64,000 nt of DNA from an uncultured Draconibacterium sp. (GTDB taxonomy: Bacteria > Bacteroidota > Bacteroidia > Bacteroidales > Prolixibacteraceae). The stretch covers positions 3,822,001 to 3,886,000 of the forward strand of contig NZ_OY775906.1 in NCBI RefSeq assembly GCF_963675065.1, read 5' to 3'. The position numbers and the translations under genes are program-made. Below are positions 1-8,289 of the stretch, piece by piece; position 1 is the first letter of the stretch; the number at the start of each line of letters is the position of its first letter. The notes below the pieces were generated by a model that saw nothing but the letters and a program-made list of their open reading frames with translations, searched no databases and was not told the origin of the DNA.

Positions 1-1638
1 GATAATAAAACAGAAAAAAGTGGCTGGTACATCAACTCGTACTGGTCGGAGGATGTGTGGAGCAAATACAACGAAAACATCCGCCAAGCTATTACCGACG
101 GAACAACAACGTACATCACCAATTCTGATTTCGATTCAAAACACAATCAAAAAAATTCAAATGTAGAACTAGGATTTAACTACGATATTTCTGATAAAGA
201 CTACATCGACTTCTCGGGCTATATTAACCCGTTAAAAATAAAGCAAAAAAATACCAGTAAAGGTTGGGTTTCCGAACAAATTATAAACGAAAACGGAAAC
301 ACGAGCAATTCCGACCATCTGTTAAACAGTTTGTACACTTGTAATTACCAATATGTTGGAGGAACACTAAGCTATGAACACACTTTTAATAAAAACCGCT
401 CGCATTTACTTTCGGCTTATGTCGACTATTCGGGCTATGTTACTGATTTAACTGAACGCCAACACGACGAACAGATTTACGATAACCGCACTGATCGAGA
501 AGGGTTTATCGGATCGGAACATAAAGAAACCATAATTGAAGCAAAACTGGAATACAAAATGCCTATCAGCAAAAAACTAAGCATGGAAACCGGTGCTGAA
601 ATTATTACCGACCACATTCCTAGAATTACTTCGGTTAGCGGTACTTTCAACGAGGATGGGAATATTACAAAATACAACGATGCGCCACTCAACCAAACTG
701 TCGATTTTATCCAGGATGTTTATGCACCTTTTCTGTTGCTAAAACACGAAGGTGAAAAGTTTGCAATTCAAGCCGGAACCAGAGTTGAGTTTACTAATCG
801 TCGCTCTGATTACAGCTATGACGACGAAAACAGCAACCGGGTAACTCTTCCCGACCGCAACAGGTTTACCAATTTTTTTCCATCAGCGCATGTAACTTAT
901 AATTTTAGCGAAACCCATCAGCTTTACCTGAGTTATTCGCGCCGCATACAACGACCAAATTACTGGAAGCTGGTACCACTTGAGCAATATGAATCGCCTT
1001 ACTCGTATTACACCGGAAATGGCGATTTACAACCTGCTTACACCGATGCTTTAGAAGCCGGTTATAAAAAATCGTGGGATAAGAACTTTATATCAGTAGA
1101 AGTTTTTACACGCAAAACTGATAATGTAATACAAAGTTACACCAGTGCCGGCAGCGAAAACACACTGATATTATCGCCCGAAAACGTAGGAGAATCGTGG
1201 AGTACCGGAATAGAAATTATGGGTGGAGTAAATATATTTTCGTGGTGGAACAGCAATTTAAGTACCAGCCTTTATGATTATCGGCTAAATGTAGATTTTA
1301 ATGATTCGCAATACACCCGCAAACAATTTAAGACCGATACACGCTGGAACAACACCTTTATTCTTCCCAAATCGTTTGTGCTAAAATGGGATTTAAGTTA
1401 CAATAGCCCATACAAAACAGCGCAATCAAAACGCGATGATTTTTGGGTGTCGAACATAGCACTAAAAAAAGAGTTTAACGAAGGAAAATGGATTACAACG
1501 CTGGTATACAAAGATATTTTTTCGAGTTACGAACATACAACAGCACAAACAGGTAATGATTTTTCAATACTAACACGTACTGATTATAAACCATCATTTT
1601 CGTTAAAACTCGCTTATTCATTCGATAACCAGAAATAG
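1..1638 (+). CDS. Outer membrane beta-barrel / TonB-dependent receptor family protein, 5' end outside the window
   Basis: The reading frame is open from base 1 and ends at a TAG at 1636-1638, so only the C-terminal 545 residues are visible. The sequence is rich in alternating aromatic and polar strands. It contains the stretch YSRRIQRPNYWKL followed by GNGDLQPAYTDALEAGYK, which is typical of the OMP_b-brl_3 barrel found at the C-terminus of Bacteroidota TonB-dependent receptors. It should sit in the outer membrane and take part in uptake of an unknown ligand. The signal peptide, CarboxypepD_reg domain and plug would lie upstream. No SusD-like partner follows it. Family assignment is firm; substrate is unknown. 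Confidence 0.85.
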   Translation, partial: DNKTEKSGWYINSYWSEDVWSKYNENIRQAITDGTTTYITNSDFDSKHNQKNSNVELGFNYDISDKDYIDFSGYINPLKIKQKNTSKGWVSEQIINENGNTSNSDHLLNSLYTCNYQYVGGTLSYEHTFNKNRSHLLSAYVDYSGYVTDLTERQHDEQIYDNRTDREGFIGSEHKETIIEAKLEYKMPISKKLSMETGAEIITDHIPRITSVSGTFNEDGNITKYNDAPLNQTVDFIQDVYAPFLLLKHEGEKFAIQAGTRVEFTNRRSDYSYDDENSNRVTLPDRNRFTNFFPSAHVTYNFSETHQLYLSYSRRIQRPNYWKLVPLEQYESPYSYYTGNGDLQPAYTDALEAGYKKSWDKNFISVEVFTRKTDNVIQSYTSAGSENTLILSPENVGESWSTGIEIMGGVNIFSWWNSNLSTSLYDYRLNVDFNDSQYTRKQFKTDTRWNNTFILPKSFVLKWDLSYNSPYKTAQSKRDDFWVSNIALKKEFNEGKWITTLVYKDIFSSYEHTTAQTGNDFSILTRTDYKPSFSLKLAYSFDNQK

Positions 1639-1678
1639 CACTTTTTATTTAACTTAGCCCAAAAGCGATCAACCGGGC

Positions 1679-2281
1679 ATGGAGATTTTAAAAATAGTGC
1701 CATTTATAAGTTTCTTAGCATTTGCAGCAATACTGTATTTTCGGGTGTGGCAATTGCAAAAAAAAGGAATTCGGCTTTGGTCTAAACAGCGGAAAAAGAA
1801 ACAATCGATGTACCTGCTTTTTCCCTTGTTTGGATTATTGCTTTTTGTTTGGCTTTTTGAAGTTATTCGTGCTGCATTTCAGTTTTCTACCACTATTCTT
1901 CCTAAACTACTGACTTATAAACTTATTGAAAGTATTTTTCCTGAAGTTTTTGGTACGGTACTCGTTTTATTTTCACTGGTACTATTTTGGGTTACTCTTA
2001 ATCATTTTAACACCTCACTGCGTTTTGGATTAGCCAAAAACAACAAAGGAAAATTAGTTACCTCGGGCATTTTTTCCATGTCGCGTAACCCCTTCTTTCT
2101 TTCGCTCGGAATTTACTTTTTAGGCGTTGTACTGATTCTTCCCTGCCTCTATTTGCTTGTTTTTACCTTGGCTGCTTTTGTGGGAATTCATTGCTTCATT
2201 CTAAAAGAAGAACGATTTATGTATGAAAATTACGGGGAGGAATACAACAACTACGCAAAAACCGTAAGGCGCTATTTTTGA
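1679..2281 (+). CDS. Isoprenylcysteine carboxyl methyltransferase-like membrane protein
   Basis: This is a 200-residue integral membrane protein with about five hydrophobic segments (roughly 5-22, 46-68, 88-106, 138-172). The C-terminal part has the ICMT/PEMT hallmarks: RNPF at 136-139 and a paired Glu at 177-178 in LKEERFMYENYGEEY, which bind S-adenosylmethionine in this fold. Bacterial members methylate small lipids or unknown acceptors; a protein prenylcysteine substrate is unlikely. It starts 40 bases after the upstream receptor gene and its last 10 bases overlap the convergent ATPase gene. Family is well supported, substrate is not known. Confidence 0.8.
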   Translation: MEILKIVPFISFLAFAAILYFRVWQLQKKGIRLWSKQRKKKQSMYLLFPLFGLLLFVWLFEVIRAAFQFSTTILPKLLTYKLIESIFPEVFGTVLVLFSLVLFWVTLNHFNTSLRFGLAKNNKGKLVTSGIFSMSRNPFFLSLGIYFLGVVLILPCLYLLVFTLAAFVGIHCFILKEERFMYENYGEEYNNYAKTVRRYF

Positions 2282-3480
2282 GTGGCAAACTGATAAAACG
2301 GCACCACCTGAATGGTTTTATCCTTACGAATAAAAGTGTCAGTTTGGTTTAAAGTTACCAAAGTCCCTTCTTTGAAACCGAAGAAATCCATAGCTTCCAG
2401 CAAACCATTCAACTCTTGTTCCAGATTATCCTGTTCCAGTTTTGCACAAACCTGAACCGCCACTTTCGCCTGATCTTTTCCAAAACCGATGAAGTCGCAG
2501 TACCCGTTTTCCGAAAAATAGAAGAGTTCAGTGAATTTCGATTGTAAATACAGAAATACCAGGTTTTCAAGTAGCTGACCCGTTTTTTCCCCGATATTAA
2601 AAGTTGCCGCACTTACAAAACCCGTATCGGCCACATAAACTTTTCGTGGGTTTACCAGCTGTTTTCGCAGCGAGTAGCTAAATTTTGGAACATAGTACAT
2701 TAAAAAACCGGCCTCCATAAAATTCAAATAGTCAACCACCGTAGTTGTGGTTTTTATGCCTAATATATTCTTTAGCTGGTTGGCAGTGATCATTTCCCCA
2801 ACGTGGCGCAGTAAATGTAAACTGAGGCGTTTAAACGCCCTTAAATCACGAATACCGTTGGTTAATCCAATCTCGCGGACAACTATGTCGTCAAACAACT
2901 GACCTAGAAATTCGTCGCGATTGGTTTCGGGCACAAAAAAACCACCTTTTGCCATATAATCCATTACCGAATTTTCATCCCGCTCCAACGAGTGGTAAGA
3001 GCAGAACTCATCATACGAAAGCGGTGTAATTACTTTACTGATGTACCTACCGGTTAAACTCCTTCCCTTTTCAGTATTCAGCACTCTTGCATTCGAAGTC
3101 GTAAAAACAACCCGAAAGCCTTCATCCAGCTTTTGGCGAATATAATCCTGCCAGCCTTCCATAGTTGTAAGTCCGTCGAACAGCAATATTTTGCTTTCAG
3201 CTGCTGCAATGATTTCATCGAGCTTAAAAAAATCGTTCTGATCAAAACCATAAAACCCGGGATGCCTGAAATTGATGTAAAAAGCAGCATCGGGGTACCT
3301 GTTTTTTAACTGGTAAAGCACAGATTTTTTTCCGGTTCGTTTTAAACCCGTTATAATAATTAACTCACTATTTTCATTCAATATTTGATCAACTAACTCT
3401 CTATTTATATAAGAACTAATCTGATCAGATGAAAGTTTTTGTGAATCAATTAGTATTTTTAAGTCTGATTTTAAAATCAT
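2272..3480 (-). CDS. AAA-family ATPase with DUF4143 (orphan)
   Basis: 402 residues. The N-terminal half is a P-loop ATPase with Walker A GLKRTGKKS at 45-53 and a Walker B-like strand ending FDGL near 101-104; the usual DE pair after the strand is DG here, which may weaken hydrolysis. The C-terminal half (about 195-400) is the DUF4143 module with a winged-helix-like stretch (ITANQLKNIL, about 233-242) and a nuclease-like fold. Proteins of this build are abundant, often horizontally acquired in Bacteroidota, and suspected of mobile-element or toxin-antitoxin-like roles without proof. It stands alone with its own promoter (TATATTTG) and converges on the preceding gene. Confidence 0.85.
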   Translation of the reverse strand: MILKSDLKILIDSQKLSSDQISSYINRELVDQILNENSELIIITGLKRTGKKSVLYQLKNRYPDAAFYINFRHPGFYGFDQNDFFKLDEIIAAAESKILLFDGLTTMEGWQDYIRQKLDEGFRVVFTTSNARVLNTEKGRSLTGRYISKVITPLSYDEFCSYHSLERDENSVMDYMAKGGFFVPETNRDEFLGQLFDDIVVREIGLTNGIRDLRAFKRLSLHLLRHVGEMITANQLKNILGIKTTTTVVDYLNFMEAGFLMYYVPKFSYSLRKQLVNPRKVYVADTGFVSAATFNIGEKTGQLLENLVFLYLQSKFTELFYFSENGYCDFIGFGKDQAKVAVQVCAKLEQDNLEQELNGLLEAMDFFGFKEGTLVTLNQTDTFIRKDKTIQVVPFYQFATQK

Positions 3481-3496
3481 TACTATCTTTTTATTA

Positions 3497-3504
3497 CAAA
3501 TATA
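3497..3504 (-). promoter_or_regulatory. Bacteroidota -7 promoter box (TATATTTG) for the DUF4143 ATPase gene
   Basis: Read on the minus strand this is TATATTTG, a full match to the TAnnTTTG box of the Bacteroidota housekeeping sigma factor, about 16 bases before the ATG. No clear upstream TTG at the usual distance was seen. Confidence 0.5.
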
Positions 3505-3699
3505 ATTGTTTTATTTCTATTAATATATATTCTTATCTATTTATAATAGATACATGAAATATTTTTCAAAATAGTACGATAAAAGCTATTTGGAGTTCAA
3601 CGAAATGCTGATTCCGAATTCGCAAATAGAGACAAGTCTTTTTGGGGAAGAAATGGAGTCTAAATCGCTTTCAAATAGGACCTAAAAAGGAAGCCGGAG

Positions 3700-3960
3700 G
3701 ATAAGAGATTTGGTTTTTGATTATACAGTCAGTTTATATTTTCTATCGATTAATTTCGTCCGGGATAACGAACCATCTCTAACTAACTTTCTTCGCCATA
3801 CGAGATTGACCTCATTCTCCTCCCCGGAGCTTCCTGACTGCTGTCAGTCTCACCGGGTTATTGCCTGTCGCCCCAAGCGCTGAAAGTGCGTTTTATTACA
3901 CCCCAGGGCAGAGTAATTCACTAAATATGTTGCTCCAGGTAAAACCTTAATTCATAACGA
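3700..3960 (-). other. Non-coding GC-richer stretch with nested helices; possible group II intron domain I remnant or other structured RNA
   Basis: No reading frame of useful length covers 3505-3969. Part of it differs from its AT-rich surroundings and can fold. CCCGG at 3823-3827 pairs with CCGGG at 3853-3857 and encloses GACTG (3836-3840) paired with CAGTC (3845-3849). TGCCTG at 3862-3867 can pair with CAGGGCA at 3904-3910 with one bulged base. Read on the minus strand, the layout recalls domain I of bacterial group II introns, but this is an impression only: no reverse transcriptase and no domain V or VI were recognised. It might equally be another structured RNA. Confidence 0.3.
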
Positions 3961-3969
3961 CTTTCAGAA

Positions 3970-4007
3970 AAAAAGGGATAAAAACCAATCGGCTCCTATC
4001 CCTTTTT
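3970..4007 (-). terminator. Intrinsic terminator of the amidohydrolase gene
   Basis: Perfect 11-bp stem (AAAAAGGGATA at 3970-3980 with TATCCCTTTTT at 3997-4007) and a 16-base loop, 20 bases past the stop of the leftward amidohydrolase gene. On the minus strand the stem runs into a T tract. Confidence 0.8.
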
Positions 4008-4026
4008 CCTGAGAGTATAGTTATCT

Positions 4027-5661
4027 CTATAACTCAAACACTTTTTCCCCGGCACTCCAGGTACTTAGTATTTTTGTATTCAATACTTCTTCAGGACTGG
4101 CTTTCATTAAATCGGTATTTAATACCACAAAGTCGGCCCACATTCCGGGAACAAGCTGTCCTTTTTCATCTTCCTCGAACGATGATTTAGCAGCCCAGCT
4201 TGTCATGGCACGCAGCGTTTGTTCGCGTGTAAGTCCTTCATCTTTGTGCCAGCCGCCTTCGGGCCAACCTTCATGATCGATACGGAATACCGCCGAATAA
4301 AAGGTATACAGCGGGTAAATATTTTCAACCGGGAAATCGGTTCCGGCAGGCAACCATCCCATTTGCTGCAGCAAGGTTTGGTAAGCATAAGCGCCTTTTA
4401 TTCGTTCAGCTCCAACACGGTCTTCAGCCCAAGGCATATCGCTTGTACAGTGTGTTGGCTGAATGGAAGGAACAATAGAAAACGCCGCAAACTTTTCAAA
4501 ATCATCGGGATTTATGATCTGCGAATGTTCGATGCGCCAGCGTCGGTCGTTCTTCCCTTTCAGAAACTTACCGTAAGTGTCCAGCATTAAACGATTACCT
4601 CCATCGCCAATGGCATGTGTGGCTACTGCATAATTATTGTCGTAAGCCAACTGGCAAATCATATCGTAATAGTCCTGCGTTTCAATCTGCAAGCCGCTGT
4701 TTCCTTCGTCATCCGAATAATCGGCCATCAAAAGTGCACCTCTTGATCCCAGTGCACCGTCGGCATAAATTTTTATGGTATTCACCAATAAACGGTCAGT
4801 TTTGTAAACTTCTCCTTTTTTTACAAAATACTCGAAATTCTCCTCCGTAGGATTCAGCATGGCATTCACGCGCATTTTTAAGTTACCGGCCTCTTGCATT
4901 TCATCCATCAGTAAAATGGTCGCTTTATCCAGCCCGCAGTCGGTAACCGATGTCAGTCCTGCAGCAAAACAATTGTTCTGCGCTTCCAGCAAACCTTTTT
5001 CCTGCTGCCCGGGTGTAATCTCCGGAACCAGTTTACTAACGAATCCCATGGCATTATCAATCAGAACGCCTGTAGGTTCGCCATTTTTCAGTAGCACTTC
5101 CCCACCCTGAACTTTCGTATTGGCCGAAATTCCTGCCATCTCCATCGCTTTCGAATTGCACCACCCGGCATGTCCGTCAACCCGAACGAGGTAAACCGGA
5201 GTGTCGGGGAATAACTCATCCAGTTTTGTTTTATCAGGGAAATTTTTGTCTTCCCAATCATTCTGATCCCAGCTACGGCCCAAAATCCATTCGCCACCAA
5301 ATTTTTCGTGGTGTTGTTGTAAGAGCTCGTAAATCTCTTCCTGACTTTTTGTTCCGCGTAAATCGGCATATTGCAACAGGTTTATCGCATAACCATTAAA
5401 ATGACAGTGCGCATCGTTAAATCCCGGGTAAATAAACTTCCCTTGAGCATCAATAATATTATCCGAATCGTACTTATCACTGATTTCCTGCGAAGTACCA
5501 ACAGCAACGATTTTCCCGCTTTTAACGGCAAACGACTCAGCAACCGAAAATTCATCATCAACTGTATAAATCGAAGCACCTGAAACAATCAGGTCAACTT
5601 TTTCTTTTTGTGTACACGACGTCATTACAAATAATAGGATTAATACCTTAAAAAAACTCAT
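4027..5661 (-). CDS. Amidohydrolase family lipoprotein (YtcJ-like)
   Basis: 544 residues. It has a lipoprotein signal (VMTSC, lipid-modified Cys16), so it is probably anchored in an outer or inner membrane leaflet facing the periplasm. The metal-site motif DAHCHF has HCH at 85-87. Later motifs VATHAIGDGG, RIEHSQ and TDFPVEN complete the YtcJ-type Amidohydro_3 barrel. The family hydrolyses amide-like bonds in diverse, mostly unknown substrates; an exact reaction cannot be read from sequence. The gene is monocistronic, with a TACATTTG promoter box before it and a strong terminator after it. Family call is secure. Confidence 0.9.
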   Translation of the reverse strand: MSFFKVLILLFVMTSCTQKEKVDLIVSGASIYTVDDEFSVAESFAVKSGKIVAVGTSQEISDKYDSDNIIDAQGKFIYPGFNDAHCHFNGYAINLLQYADLRGTKSQEEIYELLQQHHEKFGGEWILGRSWDQNDWEDKNFPDKTKLDELFPDTPVYLVRVDGHAGWCNSKAMEMAGISANTKVQGGEVLLKNGEPTGVLIDNAMGFVSKLVPEITPGQQEKGLLEAQNNCFAAGLTSVTDCGLDKATILLMDEMQEAGNLKMRVNAMLNPTEENFEYFVKKGEVYKTDRLLVNTIKIYADGALGSRGALLMADYSDDEGNSGLQIETQDYYDMICQLAYDNNYAVATHAIGDGGNRLMLDTYGKFLKGKNDRRWRIEHSQIINPDDFEKFAAFSIVPSIQPTHCTSDMPWAEDRVGAERIKGAYAYQTLLQQMGWLPAGTDFPVENIYPLYTFYSAVFRIDHEGWPEGGWHKDEGLTREQTLRAMTSWAAKSSFEEDEKGQLVPGMWADFVVLNTDLMKASPEEVLNTKILSTWSAGEKVFEL

Positions 5662-5682
5662 AGTTCATTTTTTGGTTTACGA

Positions 5683-5690
5683 CAAATGTA
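5683..5690 (-). promoter_or_regulatory. Promoter box TACATTTG for the amidohydrolase gene
   Basis: On the minus strand this reads TACATTTG, a full TAnnTTTG match 21 bases upstream of the amidohydrolase ATG. Confidence 0.55.
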
Positions 5691-5749
5691 GCCTTTTATG
5701 GCATATTCTAAAACAGCAAAACCGAAGGGCTTTTCCAAGGATATATTCT

Positions 5750-5757
5750 TATATTTG
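5750..5757 (+). promoter_or_regulatory. Promoter box TATATTTG for the iron/heme gene block
   Basis: TATATTTG fits the Bacteroidota TAnnTTTG box. It lies 27 bases before the ATG at 5785, which argues against the alternative upstream ATG at 5698 because that codon would precede the transcript start. It probably drives the small membrane protein and perhaps the receptor behind it. Confidence 0.55.
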
Positions 5758-5784
5758 CGCGACTTACGAAACTTAAAAGCTAAA

Positions 5785-6120
5785 ATGTTTACAGTCGGCA
5801 TATTTACAACGCATATCCCCTATTTGGTGTTTATCGCCTGTTATGCGTGGTTTTTTCTTTTTGGTGTTGAGCAGGCTCATGAAGGGAAAATACAAATTGC
5901 CGAGAAATCGATTCAAATCGAATATCATGTAAATCAAACAAAAGCTTCATCAGTTTATGTCTATCATTTTTTACAGCCCGAAAAATATGATTCAACAGGC
6001 TTAAAAACCTATAACAACTTAATAATCAAACAAAAATGGAGAACCTACTTCACTCCATTTGTTAGTCAGGATTGTTTTTTAGAAGGTTCTTTTTGTCGTC
6101 CTCCTCCCGCAGTAGCCTAA
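5785..6120 (+). CDS. Small membrane-anchored protein ahead of a TonB receptor, function unknown
   Basis: 111 residues from the ATG at 5785; a longer frame opens at 5698 but would start upstream of the promoter box. One strong hydrophobic segment at about residues 10-30 (PYLVFIACYAWFFLFGV) suggests an N-in membrane anchor with the remainder outside. The C-terminus carries a conserved-looking tail with two Cys and a proline run (DCFLEGSFCRPPPAV). I do not recognise a family. It sits 74 bases before the TonB receptor gene and is probably co-transcribed, so a role in the same uptake process, such as an accessory or sensing protein, is a reasonable but unproven inference. Confidence 0.6.
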   Translation: MFTVGIFTTHIPYLVFIACYAWFFLFGVEQAHEGKIQIAEKSIQIEYHVNQTKASSVYVYHFLQPEKYDSTGLKTYNNLIIKQKWRTYFTPFVSQDCFLEGSFCRPPPAVA

Positions 6121-6194
6121 ATACAAGCTATTATTTATACCATTAACCATTGCTTATTGCAAGCAAATCATATTTATTCTGTTAAAGAAAAACC

Positions 6195-8288
6195 ATGAGA
6201 AATATTTATGCCTTACTCTTTATGGCATTACTGATTAACAACACAGTAAGTGCCCAACAAGATGAAAAAAGCGACTCCATAAAACATTATCAGTTAGAAG
6301 ATATTGAAATAAAATCGCCAAAATACAACCGGAACATTTTTAATATTCCGGCAGCGGCAACAATGGTTCCCGAGCGGCTTATTGAAAACAACAAGGTGGA
6401 AGACCTGACAGCTGTTTCGGCTATTGTTCCCAACTTTTTTATGCCCGATTACGGATCGAAACTTACTTCGCCGGTATACATTCGCGGGGTTGGCAACCGC
6501 ATAAATACGCCTTCGGTAGGTTTGTATGTCGATGGTATTCCCTACTTCGAAAAATCAGCTTTTAACTTTGATTTTTTTGATATTCAGCAAATTGAAGTTT
6601 TACGTGGCCCCCAGGGAACTTTGTACGGAAGAAATGCAATGGGTGGACTGATTAACATCATTTCGCGTCAACCGAATGATGAGCGCCTGACCGAAATTAC
6701 AACCGACTATGGTAATTACAACCAGCTGAATGCACAAATTTCTCACAATCAACCTATAAGCAAATCATTTGCCGTACTTGGAAACCTTGGGCTTCGACAT
6801 AACGATGGCTTTTTTACCAACCAGTATGACAACAAAAAAGCTGACGAGCTCGACTCTTATTCCGGGCGTTTAAAACTACTGTTTACTCCAGGCAGCCGCT
6901 TTAAAGCAACCGCAAATTTGCAGTACGAAGACAGCCACCAAAGTGGTTATCCCTACGCTATTTATAACGACGAAACCAACGAAATCAGCGATGTAAATTA
7001 CAACCGTGAAAGTGGTTACGACCGTAAGCTTTTATCATCAGGATTAAACCTGGCTTATGCTGCCGACAACTATCAAATCCGCGCTGTAAGCAGCTTCCAA
7101 TCGGTAAACGACGAACAGGGAATTGACCAGGACTTTACCACCACCGATTTATACTTTGTAACGCAGGACCAGGATATTGATATGTTCTCGCAGGAGATAA
7201 ATATCCAGTCGTATGAAAACGAAACTTACGAATGGCTTTTTGGCGCGTTTGCTTTTCACCAGGGGCTTGATAAAGAAGTACACCTGGAAATGGGTGAAGA
7301 TCAATTGGCCAACATGCCTTTTACCGAATATTCGTACACCAAATATTACGACAACAGCAATTCAGGCCTTGCCTTTTTCCACCAGTCAACGCTCAAATTC
7401 GGAGAGTTATCGCTAACCGCCGGAATTCGTGCCGATTACGAAAAAGCAACGCTCGACTATGTTTATGATCGTTCGTTAAACGGAAATCTCAAGAATGAGG
7501 AAGCTTTTGAAAGCGACATGGATTTCTTTGAAATTCTTCCCAAACTGGCTGTAAAATATAGCATTTCCGAATATTTAGTTCCTTATGCAACCATTGCCAA
7601 AGGGTATAACTCTGGTGGTTTTAACTCAACCTTTGAACGCGACGAAGACCGTTCGTTCGATCCTGAGCGCTCGTGGAACTACGAAGCCGGAATAAAAACA
7701 AAGTGGCTGAAACAGCGTATTTACGCTAACCTCGCCCTGTTTTATATCGATTGGGATAACCAGCAAATTTACCAAACCGTGCCCAGCGGAACCGGATCGA
7801 TGCTAACCAACGCCGGAAAATCGGAAAGTAAAGGTGTTGAGTTTGAAATTAAAGCATTGCCGGCACAAAACTTCGAAACCTGGCTTGCCTTTGGTTACAA
7901 CGATGCAAAATTTGTGGAATACGAAAAAAACGAAAACGAAATTTACAACGGAAACTACCTGCCTTACGTTCCCCGCTTTTCGTTTAACATGGGCGGAAAC
8001 TATACAATTGCAGTTAATTCAGGCTGGCTTGAACAAATTCGCCTACACCTGACTTATAATGGCTTTGGAAAACATTATTGGAAAGAAACGAATATTGCTT
8101 ACCAGGATTATTACGGATTATTGAATTCACGGATCAGTTTCGATACAAAAAATATTCAGTTATCTTTCTGGGGAAAAAATATCCTTGATGCAGATTACAA
8201 TTCGTTCTATTTTCAGGCCATTGGAAACTCGTACGCTCAATCGGGAAAACCGGCCACCATGGGTGTAAACGTGAAGGTAAACTTCTAA
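6195..8288 (+). CDS. TonB-dependent receptor, siderophore/heme type
   Basis: 697 residues with a signal peptide (cleavage near NTVSA-QQ, about residue 20). The plug domain follows (about 40-150): IRGVGNRINTPSVGLYVDG and IEVLRGPQGTLYGRNAMGG are diagnostic. The barrel then runs to a terminal aromatic residue (VKVNF). There is no N-terminal CarboxypepD_reg or STN domain, unlike SusC-type receptors, which fits an iron-complex receptor better than a glycan receptor. Only one base separates it from the permease gene (stop at 8286-8288, ATG at 8290), and heme synthesis genes follow. I infer uptake of an iron chelate, heme or a porphyrin; the ligand is not determined by sequence. Confidence 0.88.
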   Translation: MRNIYALLFMALLINNTVSAQQDEKSDSIKHYQLEDIEIKSPKYNRNIFNIPAAATMVPERLIENNKVEDLTAVSAIVPNFFMPDYGSKLTSPVYIRGVGNRINTPSVGLYVDGIPYFEKSAFNFDFFDIQQIEVLRGPQGTLYGRNAMGGLINIISRQPNDERLTEITTDYGNYNQLNAQISHNQPISKSFAVLGNLGLRHNDGFFTNQYDNKKADELDSYSGRLKLLFTPGSRFKATANLQYEDSHQSGYPYAIYNDETNEISDVNYNRESGYDRKLLSSGLNLAYAADNYQIRAVSSFQSVNDEQGIDQDFTTTDLYFVTQDQDIDMFSQEINIQSYENETYEWLFGAFAFHQGLDKEVHLEMGEDQLANMPFTEYSYTKYYDNSNSGLAFFHQSTLKFGELSLTAGIRADYEKATLDYVYDRSLNGNLKNEEAFESDMDFFEILPKLAVKYSISEYLVPYATIAKGYNSGGFNSTFERDEDRSFDPERSWNYEAGIKTKWLKQRIYANLALFYIDWDNQQIYQTVPSGTGSMLTNAGKSESKGVEFEIKALPAQNFETWLAFGYNDAKFVEYEKNENEIYNGNYLPYVPRFSFNMGGNYTIAVNSGWLEQIRLHLTYNGFGKHYWKETNIAYQDYYGLLNSRISFDTKNIQLSFWGKNILDADYNSFYFQAIGNSYAQSGKPATMGVNVKVNF

Positions 8289-8289
8289 A

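Noticed and set aside
3700..3960. Cobalamin or other known riboswitch
   Set aside because: No B12 box or other known aptamer core could be found, and the block is not in the leader of a transport or synthesis gene on either strand.
5698..5784. Upstream start extending the small membrane protein by 29 residues
   Set aside because: The extension would cross the TATATTTG promoter box at 5750-5757 and is unusually basic; the ATG at 5785 gives a normal membrane-protein start.
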